From NCBI RefSeq assembly GCF_037975245.1, contig NC_092565.1, positions 14,663,499 to 14,723,498 of the forward strand: a stretch of 60,000 nt of DNA, in the 5' to 3' direction. The notes beneath the pieces were generated by a model, which saw only the letters and a program-made list of their open reading frames with translations, was not told the origin of the DNA and ran no database searches. The stretch comes from Apostichopus japonicus. Its lineage: Eukaryota; Echinodermata; Holothuroidea; Aspidochirotida; Stichopodidae. The position numbers and the translations under genes were made by a program. Positions 14,101 to 55,423 of the stretch are shown piece by piece; within the stretch, counting starts at the first letter, position 1, and the number at the start of each line of letters is the position of its first letter.

Positions 14101-16567
14101 ATGTCGATGAGTTGTCAGCTTTCGTTCATAGCTTCTGTTATTTCGACCGGATTCCAATCGAGAAATCAATGTATCATCGATGGAATACGATTTGGTCAAC
14201 AGTTACTAGTATTGAACCTGACATCGAGCCTTATCAACTGAAGGACGCCCTCTATAACATCAACGGAACCATAGTACTGTCTGCCCTCGCCAACACTGTC
14301 ATTGGTAGGTTTATTTCTTACATTTCAGATTTAAGGTGGTTTCTTTTTTTCTTTTCTTTTTGAAGGAGAGGTCGGGGAGGTTTATGTTATTGGGAGACAC
14401 ATTATATGACGCCAGTACATGTTTTAGTATTATTCCAGCTCGATTTAGAGGTGGAGTGACAATAACCTATAATGAGATGTGGGGAAAATCTGGTCATCGT
14501 TCATTCAAAGAAAATTAGCCAAGTCTCCATCGTCATATATTGATAGCATGTAAGGAAGATGAGGTAGGCCATGCTGTCTTGTAAATACTTTCTTTTCTCT
14601 TTAGGCTTGTTCACCGTCATATGCCTGCTACTCAGCCTCAATCTAACTACAGCCAGGTACTCTTCTCAGCCATCTGGACGAGTTTCTTGCAATTTTTATG
14701 ATGTGATCATTTCTGCAACTTACAACACTGCCTCCGTTGACTTTGGTAAGATTATTGACAATATTAAACTAACAGGAACCATTCAGGCTCGGATACATGC
14801 ATGGACTCATCAACCCACACAAATAATTTAAAGTAATTATTAGAACTCTAGGTGGGCATGTATAGACCTAATTTATGGTACATTTATATTTCACGTCTAC
14901 AACATTATTTTAACTGGGAGAGACCCCACACCACCTCCCTGCATGGCAGTCGCCTTCGATGACCTCAGCGCCCCAACCACTCCATTTCAAAATCTAGGAT
15001 CCAGCCTTGGCATTATGCTGTAGCCTACTAAATAAAGTGGTTACGACCTACAACAAAGGTCAACGTAACTGCGAGAATTTACAAGTTGATTTGTGTTAAT
15101 GAGCTCTTTCATAAAGTCAAGTAATACGATGGCGTGATATAATGTCAAAAGTCATTAACAAATAACACTGCTATAGTACTGATACCTCGATAGTAGAACT
15201 TTTAATAGTTTCTGAATTACTTTTACTAATTATATTCCTTCCCAATTTCCACATGCAGTTTTGCATTTATAAAATTGAAACGTTTTTATTTTTAATTTGG
15301 TAGACACCGACATTACCGGCGACACCGATATCGAAGAAACCGAGATATTTGTCACTCCCCTGCTTACACCGCGAAACTCATCTTCGTCAACTGGTGTAGA
15401 GGTTACATGCAGGGCGAAGGTCTTCCTCCAAAAGTCTGCTTCTGATGGATGGCTTAGTCACCTGATGAAATCTAAAGACAGTGATGATATGTTGGATAGA
15501 TGTCTGTCGGAACGTGACGTCACTCTCAGCAAGTATGGCAACAAGACACAGAGGTAATATAGAAATGTGACGGCACGATAAAGGGTGCCGACAGGGTGGA
15601 GGGGGGGGGGGGGTTAAACCCAAAGGTTCCCAAATAGGTATAGATTCACAACAAATCATTGGCTCACTAAATTAATATATTATATATTCAAGATACCGAC
15701 TACACTAAAGCCGACCACACACATCTCGTATAAAGAAGTCTGATATAACCCCCCCCCCCCCCCCTATAACTCGACTGTCGTGACCAAACTGTCAATATTC
15801 GTCAAGACCCTGCATTGTAGTTTTAACTTGAGAAGCGTTAAATTCGCTCTTGTGTGCGTTGGGAGCTGTTTGTCACCGACGTTCTGTAAGTTTACATGTT
15901 GTAGTATATAGTTAGTGAGGAGGAAATAAGATAGAAAAGCATTTCGTGTAGAAAATAATCCCTCTTTCTTCGTTTTTCCTCATTCTGTTTATCAGATGCC
16001 ACTGAACGTGTTTTCTTAAATGATTCTGCGCATAACGAAATGTACTCTTTTTTTTTTACAAATCTTTGTACCTTTTCTTGTAGATCCATCATAAGTGCGA
16101 GCTACATAACATCTCTACTCCATGACGGTGACGTCAGCAGTGCCTCTGGATCAGAGATGAGCAGCAATGAGACACGATCGACCTACCTATCAGACCTATC
16201 ATCTCACATGCTCGCTCCATCTTCAGCCTCCTCCGTCAGCCTTGCATCCTCATCCACTGCTTCTTCCATCAGCTTGCCTCCTTCTGCCGTCGCCATCAAT
16301 GAGGCAACACTGGCTACTGGTGACGCCGCTAACATCCAACTGGACGAGCCCACTCCTGCCGTCTCTGAATGTATCGCTGAATTAGGCAACGAAATCGCCG
16401 AGGCTGTGAACATCGACATACCGTTGAATCATCGCGATCTTCACACCGAGATAACCGAACAACTAACGGGTACCGGAAATCTTCCAAACGGTCTCTTCTA
16501 CCCGCATCTCGAAGAAACATTGATTTTCCTTTCTGTTACATTTTTCAAAAATCATTTTTTCAATTGA
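7948..16567 (+). CDS. Ten-exon type I membrane protein, candidate divergent HAP2/GCS1-like protein
   Basis: Joining 7948-8121, 10800-10925, 11525-11577, 11964-12108, 12534-12653, 13222-13413, 13572-14304, 14605-14745, 15304-15553 and 16084-16567 gives 2418 nt, an open frame of 805 residues. Every junction is GT-AG and all phases agree. Residues 1-25 form a signal peptide (run of Leu 12-16, then GSAA). A membrane span lies at about 502-527, split by an intron. The ectodomain has only about eight Cys and sites NAT, NQS, NYT and NGT for glycosylation; the tail (from ~532) is Ser-rich. From memory of the HAP2/GCS1 family I see co-linear matches: a beta-rich N-terminus, QYPI (93-96), DLWYSLYEFEQP (116-127), TNQFLLIPE (186-194), a spaced Cys pair (236, 250) and an NT-G-Y motif (349-358). 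HAP2 is a gamete fusogen with a class II fold. The gene structure is well supported; the homology is inference. It could instead be an unrelated lineage-specific receptor. Confidence 0.68.
8188..9042. mobile_element. MITE with terminal inverted repeats around a 21-bp AGATATCT array
   Basis: ACGTATGGAAAGCC plus TTTTAACATTTAAT (8188-8215) is repeated in inverse at 8670-8698 and 9017-9042 (ATTAAATGTTAAAATGGC, then TTTCCATA). A partial forward copy lies at 8699-8724. Between them are roughly 35 units of 21 bp, AGATATCT followed by CGAATTCAATTTC, many reversed or degenerate. The palindromic unit makes both strands nearly alike. It looks like two tandem or nested copies of one satellite-bearing MITE. 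Confidence 0.8.
10434..10627. repeat. ACTC/ATTC tetranucleotide microsatellite
   Basis: About 160 bases of CACT repeats followed by ATTC repeats. It causes Thr-His-Ser-Leu frames that are not genes. It sits in intron 1 upstream of exon 2 and may blur the branch-point region. Confidence 0.95.
10800..10925 (+). CDS. HAP2-like gene, exon 2
   Basis: Acceptor TTTTCTGACATCAG|G and donor TCG|GTAGGT, phase 0 to 0, residues 59-100. It contains Cys67-Cys68 and RPLALS...QYPI, which I align with the strand before the fusion loop in HAP2 proteins. The acceptor lies about 200 bases after the end of an ACTC microsatellite. Confidence 0.65.
11079..11126. repeat. TA microsatellite in intron 2 of the HAP2-like gene
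   Basis: About 48 bases of (TA)n inside the 599-base intron between exons 2 and 3. Confidence 0.95.
11525..11577 (+). CDS. HAP2-like gene, exon 3 (53 nt)
   Basis: Acceptor GTGTTTTGGTAG and donor TGTG|GTACGT. The exon is 53 nt, phase 0 to 2, exactly what is needed to join exon 2 (ends in phase 0) to exon 4 (needs one base). It encodes MAVNNRMNSDFDFRPDL plus the first two bases of Trp118. It is too short to stand out as an open frame and was found by phase matching. Confidence 0.6.
11964..12108 (+). CDS. HAP2-like gene, exon 4
   Basis: A long pyrimidine tract ends in CCCCAATCAG|G; the donor is GAG|GTAGGT. Phase 2 to 0. The first base completes Trp118, giving DLWYSLYEFEQP across the junction. 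The rest is alternating hydrophobic residues typical of beta strands (FDLRLTLDLLD), with an NQS glycosylation site. Confidence 0.72.
12534..12653 (+). CDS. HAP2-like gene, exon 5
   Basis: Acceptor CAATTGTTAG and donor ACA|GTGAGA, phase 0 to 0, residues 167-206. It carries FFRTNQFLLIPE, which resembles the strand with a VIP or MVP motif that follows the variable middle region of HAP2 proteins. Confidence 0.7.
13222..13413 (+). CDS. HAP2-like gene, exon 6
   Basis: Acceptor TTGCTACTCAG and donor AGG|GTATGA, phase 0 to 0, residues 207-270. It holds Cys236 and Cys250 and an NYT site. Its place in the protein corresponds to the conserved HAP2-GCS1 Pfam segment (ECNKIG...C...CL.NQL), but most of the signature residues are not present. 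Confidence 0.72.
13572..14304 (+). CDS. HAP2-like gene, exon 7 (largest exon)
   Basis: Acceptor TATATTAACAG and donor ATTG|GTAGGT, phase 0 to 1, 733 nt. This is the longest clear open exon, residues 271-514. It begins with Cys282, continues through an NT-G-ASVNYM motif (349-358) resembling the domain III strand of HAP2, then an amphipathic stalk rich in Trp, Tyr, His and Leu, an NGT site, and the outer half of the membrane span. Confidence 0.82.
14605..14745 (+). CDS. HAP2-like gene, exon 8 (inner half of membrane span)
   Basis: Acceptor CTTTTCTCTTTAG and donor TTTG|GTAAGA, phase 1 to 1. The encoded LFTVICLLLSL completes the membrane helix begun in exon 7; TTAR follows as a weak stop-transfer end. 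Being phase 1 on both sides, this exon could be skipped without a frameshift, which would remove half of the span. Confidence 0.75.
15304..15553 (+). CDS. HAP2-like gene, exon 9 (cytoplasmic tail)
   Basis: Acceptor TTTAATTTGGTAG and donor AG|GTAATA, phase 1 to 2. It encodes an acidic, Thr/Asp-rich start (DTDITGDTDIEETE), a Ser run and a mixed charged stretch. No known domain is visible. A poly-G run follows closely in the intron. Confidence 0.7.
16084..16567 (+). CDS. HAP2-like gene, last exon (Ser-rich tail)
   Basis: Acceptor ACCTTTTCTTGTAG, entering in phase 2 (one base completes an Arg codon), ending at TGA 16565-16567. The protein is Ser-, Ala- and Glu-rich (SSASSVSLASSSTASSISL). The final 15 residues are hydrophobic (LIFLSVTFF) and look unlike the rest, so the true end could be set by an unrecognised splice. 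Confidence 0.7.
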
Positions 16568-16691
16568 GTGTCATGTTAAATTTTTTAGTTATTTTTTTCC
16601 AAAACCTAAAACTTATTAATCAACATTTTTTTCTCTAAAATTCATTTACCAAAATTTATTAACCAAACTTTTTTTGTATCAGTCTGCTATA

Positions 16692-16705
16692 AATAAATTA
16701 ATAAA
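16692..16705 (+). terminator. Polyadenylation signals of the HAP2-like gene
   Basis: Two AATAAA hexamers (16692-16697 and 16700-16705) lie about 125 bases after the stop codon and are followed by a T- and GT-rich stretch (16712-16750) typical of a downstream element. This fixes the gene end between the stop and the inverted repeat that starts at 17039. Confidence 0.6.
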
Positions 16706-17038
16706 AAACTATGTCGTTTTTGTTTTTTCTTTCTCTTGTATTTTGTTCTTTCACGAATTTGTGCGGCTTCATCTCTTTTAATTGCTAAGCTATGCCCTCT
16801 TGACCTAACTTTATAATGATTAGAGGCAAAGTTAATCAACGAAGCACGTAAAAAGGCGCACAACACTTACAGACTAAACAGCGGCACGCCTATATTTATT
16901 TCAGAGGACAATGTAGTAGGCTCCAATTCAGTTAACAAAGGCATTGTCGAATTAATTATCTTTGGATGTATCGAACTGATAAAACGAGGACATCGAACCT
17001 ATGCGTCATGGTATACATTCATTCATTCATCTCTTAGA

Positions 17039-17995
17039 GCAGGTGCGTATCCAGGGGGGGCGTTGGGGGCGCGCGCCCCCCGGGTAAGAAAAAGAGGAGA
17101 GAAAAAAAAGAGAAGAAAAAAGAGGGGAAAAAGAGGAGGAGGAGAGGAAGGAAGGGAAAAGAAAAAGAAGAAAGAGAGAAGAAGGAGAAAAGGAGGGAGT
17201 AGAAGATAAACGCGAAGACACCGGGAAGAGAAAGAGAAACAGTGACATCATTACAGCGCTGAAGGGTAGTCAGTGACGGATCAATGATTTCGTAAAAGTC
17301 TGCCTCACCCTATCCCTTACACCGACAACTCCATTTTTTGACGTTTCCATTTTCCTCTCTCACTAATGATCTATATATATACTATATATGGTCTATCATA
17401 ACGCGTGTGTAGAATTGTGCTATGAAACCAACTGTGGCTGGTCTCGAACTCGACCGTGTCGTCGGGGAACATGACGCATTTTGGGATGGGGGCGACCGCC
17501 CCCCCCCCCCATTCAGCATTTTTTTAAATGATATCGCTAAGTAATTTCAAAATAGAAAGTGCTTACATGCAACTTACAAGGCCTGGGAAGTGTCATTTCC
17601 AGCGATCTGGGAGACATTTTCGGCCAAAATTTGCTTGTACGCTTCGCGCTAGCAAATGGTCCTGGGTAGTGCCATTTCCAGCGATCTGGGAGGCATTTTC
17701 GGCCAAAATTTTCTTGTACGCTTCGCGCCAACCTATGGTGGCGCTACGCTTAGATAATTTGCCTACAGGCTTCGTCCCTCCCTTGGCAAATTCCTCGCTA
17801 CGCGCCTGTTCGAATTTGTAACGCAAACAGCAAATATCACATCATATCAGTGAGCATGAAAATGGCGTTCCAGGATGAAAAGCCTCAAAACTGTCCGACT
17901 TGCCTGAAAAAATAACCAAAAATTTTCGCGCGCGAAGCGCGCGTTCAACGTGTCAATGTCAATATCATATAAGCAAGCATCGGTTATTACATCGC
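17039..17995 (-). repeat. Dispersed ~1 kb repeat, copy 2 (inverted, downstream arm)
   Basis: It is the reverse complement of copy 1: it starts GCAGGTGCGTATCCAGG, then an A/G tract (17085-17250), a C run, a core with GCGATCTGGGAGGCATTTTC, and ends near CGCGCGTTCAAC and GGTTATTACATCGC. The core GCGATCTGGGAG...CTTGTACGCTTCGCGC is duplicated locally at about 17590-17735. Confidence 0.85.
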
Positions 17996-18159
17996 ATGCC
18001 ATCATGTACCGTACGGTCCGTTCAAATTGCGCAGTATACCGCGGGATGCTAATGTAAACAACGACATGTCTCATGTAGATGTATAAAAAGCATGGAGGTC
18101 CAATTATGTCAAAAGTTTCTTTTACATTAATAATGGCGCATTAGGGGCTGAAACCCCCG

Positions 18160-18548
18160 CCGCGCAGTGGCGGAGCGTCCATACGGTCAGGGGGCGGATG
18201 CCCCCCCCCCCCCTGACGGACTCAAATGGACTGCTGGCGCCTTTTTCAGCTCTTTACCACTTTTTACTTATTCTAGATTATTGACTTTTTTATTGCGCTC
18301 TCATCTACTTATTGACATTTGTCACATTTTGTTGGTGGAATTTGGCGATGACACCCTATTCTTCGTTTATCTGCAAATTAGCCAGGCCCTGAAAGGGTCA
18401 TTTCCGGCGATCTAGGAAGTATCTTTACTCAAAATTTGTCTGTGCGCTACGCGCCAACCAGTGGTGGCGCTCCGCTTAGATAGTGTCGAAAGCGCCCCTA
18501 CAGACCATTCTCGCCCCTCCTGACCAATACCCCTAGCTCCGCCAATGC
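18160..18548 (-). repeat. Related repeat fragment
   Basis: It begins CAGTGGCGGAGCGTCC, has a C run, and ends with the family core (GCGATCTAGGAAG, CTGTGCGCTACGCGCC, GGTGGCGCTCCGCTTAGAT), then CTCCGCCAATGCCGC. It is a diverged relative of the two 1 kb copies. Confidence 0.65.
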
Positions 18549-18949
18549 CGCCGCGCCTCCTACGCCTATGTGTGTAGTGTTCGGTTGAAGGAAATATCTG
18601 CTATTTTTTCATTTCCTTCAACCAAGTTTTATAATAGCCGTTATAAGAGGTTTAATATTTCTACACCAATAAATTAACTGTGTCTAAATTTTCGAAAATT
18701 TATGACCAACATTCTGCATCACACTTCCCTCTACTCGTGCAATTTTGACCGGTGTGTTAGGGGTTGAAGGTAGTTTTTCTATATTGGTTGTCCATAGATG
18801 AAATTTTGTACAACATTATGGGTATGTTTTGAAGTGAGTTTATTCACGAGAAATGTGAATTTTCAAATTCTGAACAAATTTGGGGCTTAAAACCTTGAAA
18901 AGTGGGGCTGACGGGTATTGTGGGCCGCGACGTAGAATCACCTACAAAA

Positions 18950-19255
18950 GCAAAGACCCACAGGACATGCGATCAGGTGGAACATGACGTGTGCCGGGTT
19001 GACAATCTTCAAAAAGGTTATGGATGGAAAAAAAAACTATTGGGAAATACTTGGTTCTCAGGCCAAAAGTGTACATCTGGTTGGTCATTTCAAGCCCGAG
19101 AAGTGCCGTTTCCGGTGATCTGGGGGGGGGGGGTATCAAAACCAGAAATTTTCTTGTACGCTGCGCGCCAACCGATGGTGGCGCTCCGCTTAGATAGTAA
19201 TTCGCGCCCCCCCCCCCCCCCCCGGGTTAGAAAATCCTGGATACGCGCCTGTAGA
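18950..19255 (-). repeat. Related repeat fragment
   Basis: It shares GTGATCTGGGG, TTTTCTTGTACGCTGCGCGCC, GGTGGCGCTCCGCTTAGATA, a poly-C run and the terminal TCCTGGATACGCGCCTG with the 1 kb copies. The open frames in it are repeat-derived. Confidence 0.65.
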
Positions 19256-19259
19256 GGAC

Positions 19260-22200
19260 CCTTCTTCCAAATGAAAACAGGTTTCAAACTGAGGCGTTAT
19301 TAGGACGAATCCATGAGCATGTTCAGCGCCCAAATGTTTCCAGGGCAGAGAGAGAGAGAGGGGGTGGTAAGGGGGGGGGAGGACCGCCGATGGCAAATGT
19401 TCTCTTCATTTCGAACACCTCTCAATCTGGCCTTGGAGCCTATACATGTCCTAAGTATTGTCATCTAAATATGCTACAAAGTCAGCTATTTGTTACTATG
19501 AACTACAACCACTCTCAAGTTCACTCCCCCAAATTGAGACATTTATTGCCTAATTCAACAATTCTCAATTACATGGAATCACTTGTGACATTTAGGAAGT
19601 TACCACTCTGAAATTGGTATAGCTTATAATGGTGACATATATCTAACTGGTATACTTGTGTTTAATAGGCTAAAATACTGCTACCGTCAAGATGGTTTCT
19701 ATAGGGAGTTTATTGTAAACTTAAGGGACTGCATGAAATATGAAGGAAAATAATAATTTGATGATACCAAAGTTCCGTGAGTACTTCCTTATTTAGTTGC
19801 TGTCACTATGCAAACCTATGGATTTGTAACATTAGCACAATCATATGCTGATACCTTGCAAATAATTACTGGTTCAAACTTTCTCACAAGATGCTGAAAA
19901 GAGTGTCCATATAGGTTGAGTTTTGAAACGGTCATGATGTGTTGGTAAGCTATTACATTTGCCAAATACAGCAAAAGCCTCCATCGCGATTGTGGCTGTG
20001 TGATCATCGCCAGGTGTATATATAGGAGTACATTATAAGAAAAGTCACCCAGGAAAGAAGCTGGCCACGCAAAACCAAAGAACATAACGATTCCCCCTTG
20101 AAATAGAACATAATGCTACTACATATATTCATGATACTAAAAGTCTCCCAGTAGGCTTTCACAAAAATAGCTTAATATAAGAAAAACCTTCATCCAAATA
20201 GTAATTTCGATTATTTGGGAAGGTTTATTCACTACTGTATAATTTATACAATAAATATTAGAATTCTAAAATAACATACAATCACAAATCATTTTTTTTT
20301 ATATTATTCGAACAGTACGCTGAGTGGAGTAGGAAGTTAGATAGGAGCAATGGGGTTAAGTACCCCTTAGTAATTTGGTAAAATACAAGCCTTGACAGAG
20401 AATGCAGGAAATACATTTCAACAATTTGGCAATTTCAGAGTAATCCAATTTTCTGCAATTACTTTATGGGCTTCAAAATCGCTATGAAGCACTGTCTGAA
20501 AATGCTGCCCTCTCGAATTTTCATATAATACTATACAGTGCACACTATCGGAAATAACCTTCTATACGCCTCTGAGTATATAGTCGTAATTATAATGCAC
20601 AATCTGGAAGTTTTCTTTGTTTACTTTTCAAAACCTTCCTCTGCCAGTCACTGAAGTCGCGGTAATAGAAAACCATTGTCGTTCTCGAAGTCGATGTGTA
20701 CCCCATTTAAAGATAGTGAATATGCGAGACTGTCAACAGGGATCTTGAGTAGCCACTGCATGTTTTAAGCAAATACACTCTTAGCGGTTTATTATCATTC
20801 TAACGTTTATCGTAATTGCTATGAATAAACCTTCGCAAATGGTTAAAATAACCATCTTGATGAAGGTTTTACTTAGTAAGTTATTTTTGTGGTACATATT
20901 ACTGTAAGCTGTGACGTGCCAGAGTATTGGTTGGATCAAAGTATCATTAAGTTCTCCATCTGGGGGAACCTTGATACACCGCTGACGACGATCACTATGG
21001 TTTCAATAGTCAGTACTGTCCAAATAATCATAAAAGAATGCACTGTTGTAACGATATGATATGGTGTGATGTGATGTGATGTGACGTGCCTGACGTGACG
21101 TGATATGAACGCTTAGTGAAAGTGAGTTTACATACAATTCATTAGGGGGGCGCTATTCCCCAATGGTACACGTTACCGTGACAGTTTTTACGCGGATATC
21201 ATTCCTCTCAGTTCTGCTTCTAATGTGTGTATACCTACTATATACCGGCAAGCAATATAAACACATTCATATAAAATTCTCTGTTTCTATATACACACAT
21301 TATGTGCATAATAACACCGTAACTTACATAACGAGAATAAAGCAAACTAAATTTTGGATAACACCATTCATTTCTATGTCTATGCAAAATTAGCCCGATG
21401 TATAGTTATTGATACAAACGGTATTAAATTGTAATTACAAGTCACCCAAAGGTTAAATGATGGGTGTAGAGTCATGCTATTATGGGGTGTGGGTAGAGTT
21501 GTGTAGCACTATAAATTTATAGCAAAGGAGAGTCCAAATTCACCGGGGGGCTCATTGGAGTGCAATTTTCTAGGTACCCTCATGCGAGCGCAACTACATG
21601 TATAGGCCTCGGCCTTCCTTTTTGTACTGGGAGATGGATAACTTATGTAGAAAGGGTCGAAAGGGAGAGGTGTCGGGCTTCCACTTTGAGAAATTGTGGC
21701 AAGCTGGCCAACCATAATAATTATATAATAATATTTAGGAAATGGCACTAGATTTTTTTGAAATATTCTGGGAGGGGGAGTCCCACAACGTTTTAAAATT
21801 AACATAAGTGAAAATTTGTTACAGCTGTATACTGCAGAGGGTAACGAATTATTTCCAATTATGTTGACTATTATTGGCTGGGATTACAGTGGTGCGGCAA
21901 ACACACCTGATGGCGCAGCATTGTTTCTTTCGTCGGCTAGCGAATTTTGAAGAACATGAATACATGTCAGGTCAGGTTGCGTGTAAACACTTCATTGTTT
22001 TCGGTACCGCAAACTCCAGCTAGCAAAGAACTAATGTTTAAAACTGGCCACATATACATTCCGCGTTTCCTCTTGTTCACCATACACGTACTAACGTACG
22101 TTTACTTACCGCCTAAGTTTCAGCTCAAAGTGATGCTGGATCTAAAAGGTCAAACCTTTTGTGTATTGTGAGTGTTGATATCAATACCTAGTATACTTTC

Positions 22201-24320
22201 GCGTTCTGAATTTGACTACTACTAACGTACTACTACTACTAGCGACATACGACCATAGAAATTGAAAACAAAAACATTTTGTTAAAGATCATTGCTTCAG
22301 TTGTGTTGTAGATCTGTATAGGGTACTTAAATACAATATAATAACAGACAAATATTCTCTCTGACCAATTTGTGGAATGTTAACTCTGCCTGAATCAGAC
22401 CTCACGGAGTCACGGTTAACGTTAGTGTAACATATATCTAGATTCACAGCCTAGTAGTAGCAGTATAGGCTGCTTGCTACTACTACTACAATACAAGTAC
22501 TTAACACCGTTAATTACTACAAGCCTACCACAGAGACTAGTACAGCACTGCAGTACTAGTACTTACACACTACAGCGGTAACAACTACTAAACGGGTAAG
22601 TAAACATGATGAACATAGGCTAACTAATGTTATTGCTAGGATTTTATTAGAGTTCTTATCACTTATCAGAGGTAAGTTAGGCCTAACTTAGCTTAAGTTA
22701 GCCTACAGGCAAGCAGAACAAGGCCTATACCCCGTCAAGTAATGTTTGTACTTTGTTAATTGTTATGCTGCCCAGTTTGTGCAAAGGATAATTATAAATA
22801 TTTATTGCATATTTACTATAACCTAGGTTAGGCAAGCTTAAACTTCTTCTAGCCTACAGTGGAAACATTAAATACCGCTCAGATTTCTGCGGTGAGGTGG
22901 AAAGCCATGTGAGAATTTTATCCAGCCAAGGCTAGACTGAACTTATGATGGGAGGGAACCGGTACTAATAAACACCCCTGAATTAGACATGGTTGTGGTT
23001 ATTAACCAGATCATGAAGTGAATAAGCGTGGCGCACTTGCATATATTGATCTTATCACAGTCGCTGAGCTGAGTGAGAGGCTCATCAAGCCATACTGTAC
23101 AGGAAAGTGTTTGTCAATGCATTCAAACAAAGCGGTCAAATAGTGCAAAGTTTTAATTAGTACACACTAGGTTATCTCAGAACAGTGTTTGTCAGTGAAT
23201 GATCTGGTTCAGTAGCTTGTTGAACCATCGTCCTGCATCAAAAAAGCTTCAGAGGATCGTTTCTGAGGATTTTGTATTCAAAAGCTGCTGAAGCATCGAA
23301 AACACTAACAAGAAGATGGCTCCTGGCTTATCAGTAAAGCTGTAGCCAAGAGGTACAAGTATCTCCCCCCCCCCCAAAAGAAAATCCCAAAACAAACTCT
23401 TGTACGGGCGCACACCTGAGAATGTTCGTGTTATTATATTGTTGATGTTTACATGGTCCTTCTTTGTAGCCCAAAGCTAAAGTGTTTAAACATGAATATC
23501 AGTATACCTTGAATGAAAATGTTTCCATGTATTTCTATTTTCATTATTGTTTGTTGTAATACCATTTTTCCTGTCTCTGCGTAAATTGAATACCATAAAT
23601 GTGTTGCTCCAGGCTGTAAAGTTCATTTGAGTTAAACAAAAAATGTATAAAAATTTTGTAAATTGGATAACAGGCCTTTAACATTCTTGCTGATCATGAA
23701 ATCAGCAAAAACTTGTCAAATATTTCCGTATCAAATATTTCCATATATATATATATTTCCAATTCAAATATTTCCATATGAAATGTGGTATGGAACTGCT
23801 AAGCCACACGGTTATCTGGATAATTTTGCTAATTATTAAGAGATGTATAGACCAAACTATATGTTTCTTGGTCCTAGCTTTAGTAAGTGCTCCAGTTGTT
23901 GCAAGTGAGGAAGTACTCCAATTGTTACAAGTGAGGATGTGTCAGATACGATGAAAGAGATGAAGATGCAGATAGAGAAACACAAATGGATCATACCCAC
24001 GTGTACTCTTCTAGCCATAGCCAACAATTTGTGCAATCTAGTAGAGAGTTGCTACTCGGTGAAACACAGAGATCAGTTTCAAACTTCTTATCTCTTACAG
24101 GACTGAACCTTCACTGCCAATTTACTGTTGGGTAGCACAGGTCAAGAAATTAACTATCAGTTAGAATTGAACATTCTACGAAACCCCTCTAATTACAATT
24201 GCAGCGGTATTGGACATGCAACCTTTGCTAAAGTGAGGTTTCTTATTCTCACTAAATTCATCTCAGAGAAAGAAAAGAACCCTGGACGGCCCGGGGGGAA
24301 GATCGAGGTTTGCACTTGGT
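19260..24320. other. Intergenic stretch without a recognised gene
   Basis: 5 kb of AT-rich DNA. Short simple repeats only: AG run near 19350, a GTGAT/GACGT run at 21060-21110, and CTA runs near 22210-22500. No frame here has exon-like borders that I can support. Confidence 0.55.
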
Positions 24321-54343
<30,023 letters not shown>

Positions 54344-55423
54344 TGAGACTAACGGCTTTGCGTATACGTAGATTGGTCAATTGATTAAATGGACAGAGGG
54401 AACTAGAGGTATGAATGTTCTTGATAAAGATCTTTGTCTTCCAAAGATTTCAGGTGTAACTGATGATTAGAACCACCACCACCAACTGACCTTCTTCTAT
54501 CTGTGGAGCTCTTTGGTAGTTGTATTACTAGCAGAGGGAGGTACAGGGAACCTCCTTCCTTCCTTCCCCATCAGATTAAAATTATCATCGATTCCCAGAA
54601 GAAGGAATAAAGAAAGAACCGGATCTCTGGAAGTAATTGCTTATCATGGATACTTTTCAGTGAATATTGTAGATTTTAGTTACGGTTATTTAGGAGAGAC
54701 TTCGAGGCAGCAAAAGTCTATCATTTGCAAAAACACACACCTCTGTAGATGAAAACTCTGTGAGTTAAATCTTCAGCTGTGCCACTCTTAGGATGAGGCG
54801 AATGGAAAATTGAGGAGAAATCAAAGTGCTATATTTGCTCATTTAAGAGGAATCATTTTGACATAACAGGTTTTCCATGAGAGACAATGTGCCAATACAT
54901 GTTTATGTCCATTTTGTTTCGGATGGAGGTTGAATGTGAGGTAAATCATTGGCGTCTTGTATGCATGGTTTATTTGTAATAGCCTATATGGAAGAAAAGT
55001 GCACTTTCATTCATGAACAGAAGAACTTACTCCACAAATCTATAATTCAAATCTTTAGAATCACGACACTTTTAATATTCCTCAGCAATTCTTTTGCGTA
55101 ACCCTCCGCATTAAGCATTGGAGTTGTGCGTGTACCAGCAGGTTGGTGTTATTGCTTTAGCTACTCGAGACATTAGGCTCCTGGTCATACTCTGTCATCC
55201 AAGCTGAACTTGTGTGTGGTTAGATATAGGGTTGTGATGAATGAGTGAGAATTGAGTGTCATAAAGATGAGATAATCTGAAGAGGGCAAGCATACCTCTC
55301 TGGAAGGTTTATAGGCTTGCAATACTTAGGTGACGATCAGTTGCTTGGTTCAAGGAAAACAGAGAACTTTGCTTAATTGAACATTAGTTGCATAAATTGT
55401 GTAAACAGTGACTTGCATCATGG
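54344..55423 (+). other. LDB 3' UTR and downstream flank
   Basis: There is no coding potential after the LDB stop. An AATAAA lies at 54606-54611 and is a possible poly(A) signal, but no clear GT-rich downstream element fixes the end, so the UTR may be longer. Confidence 0.4.
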
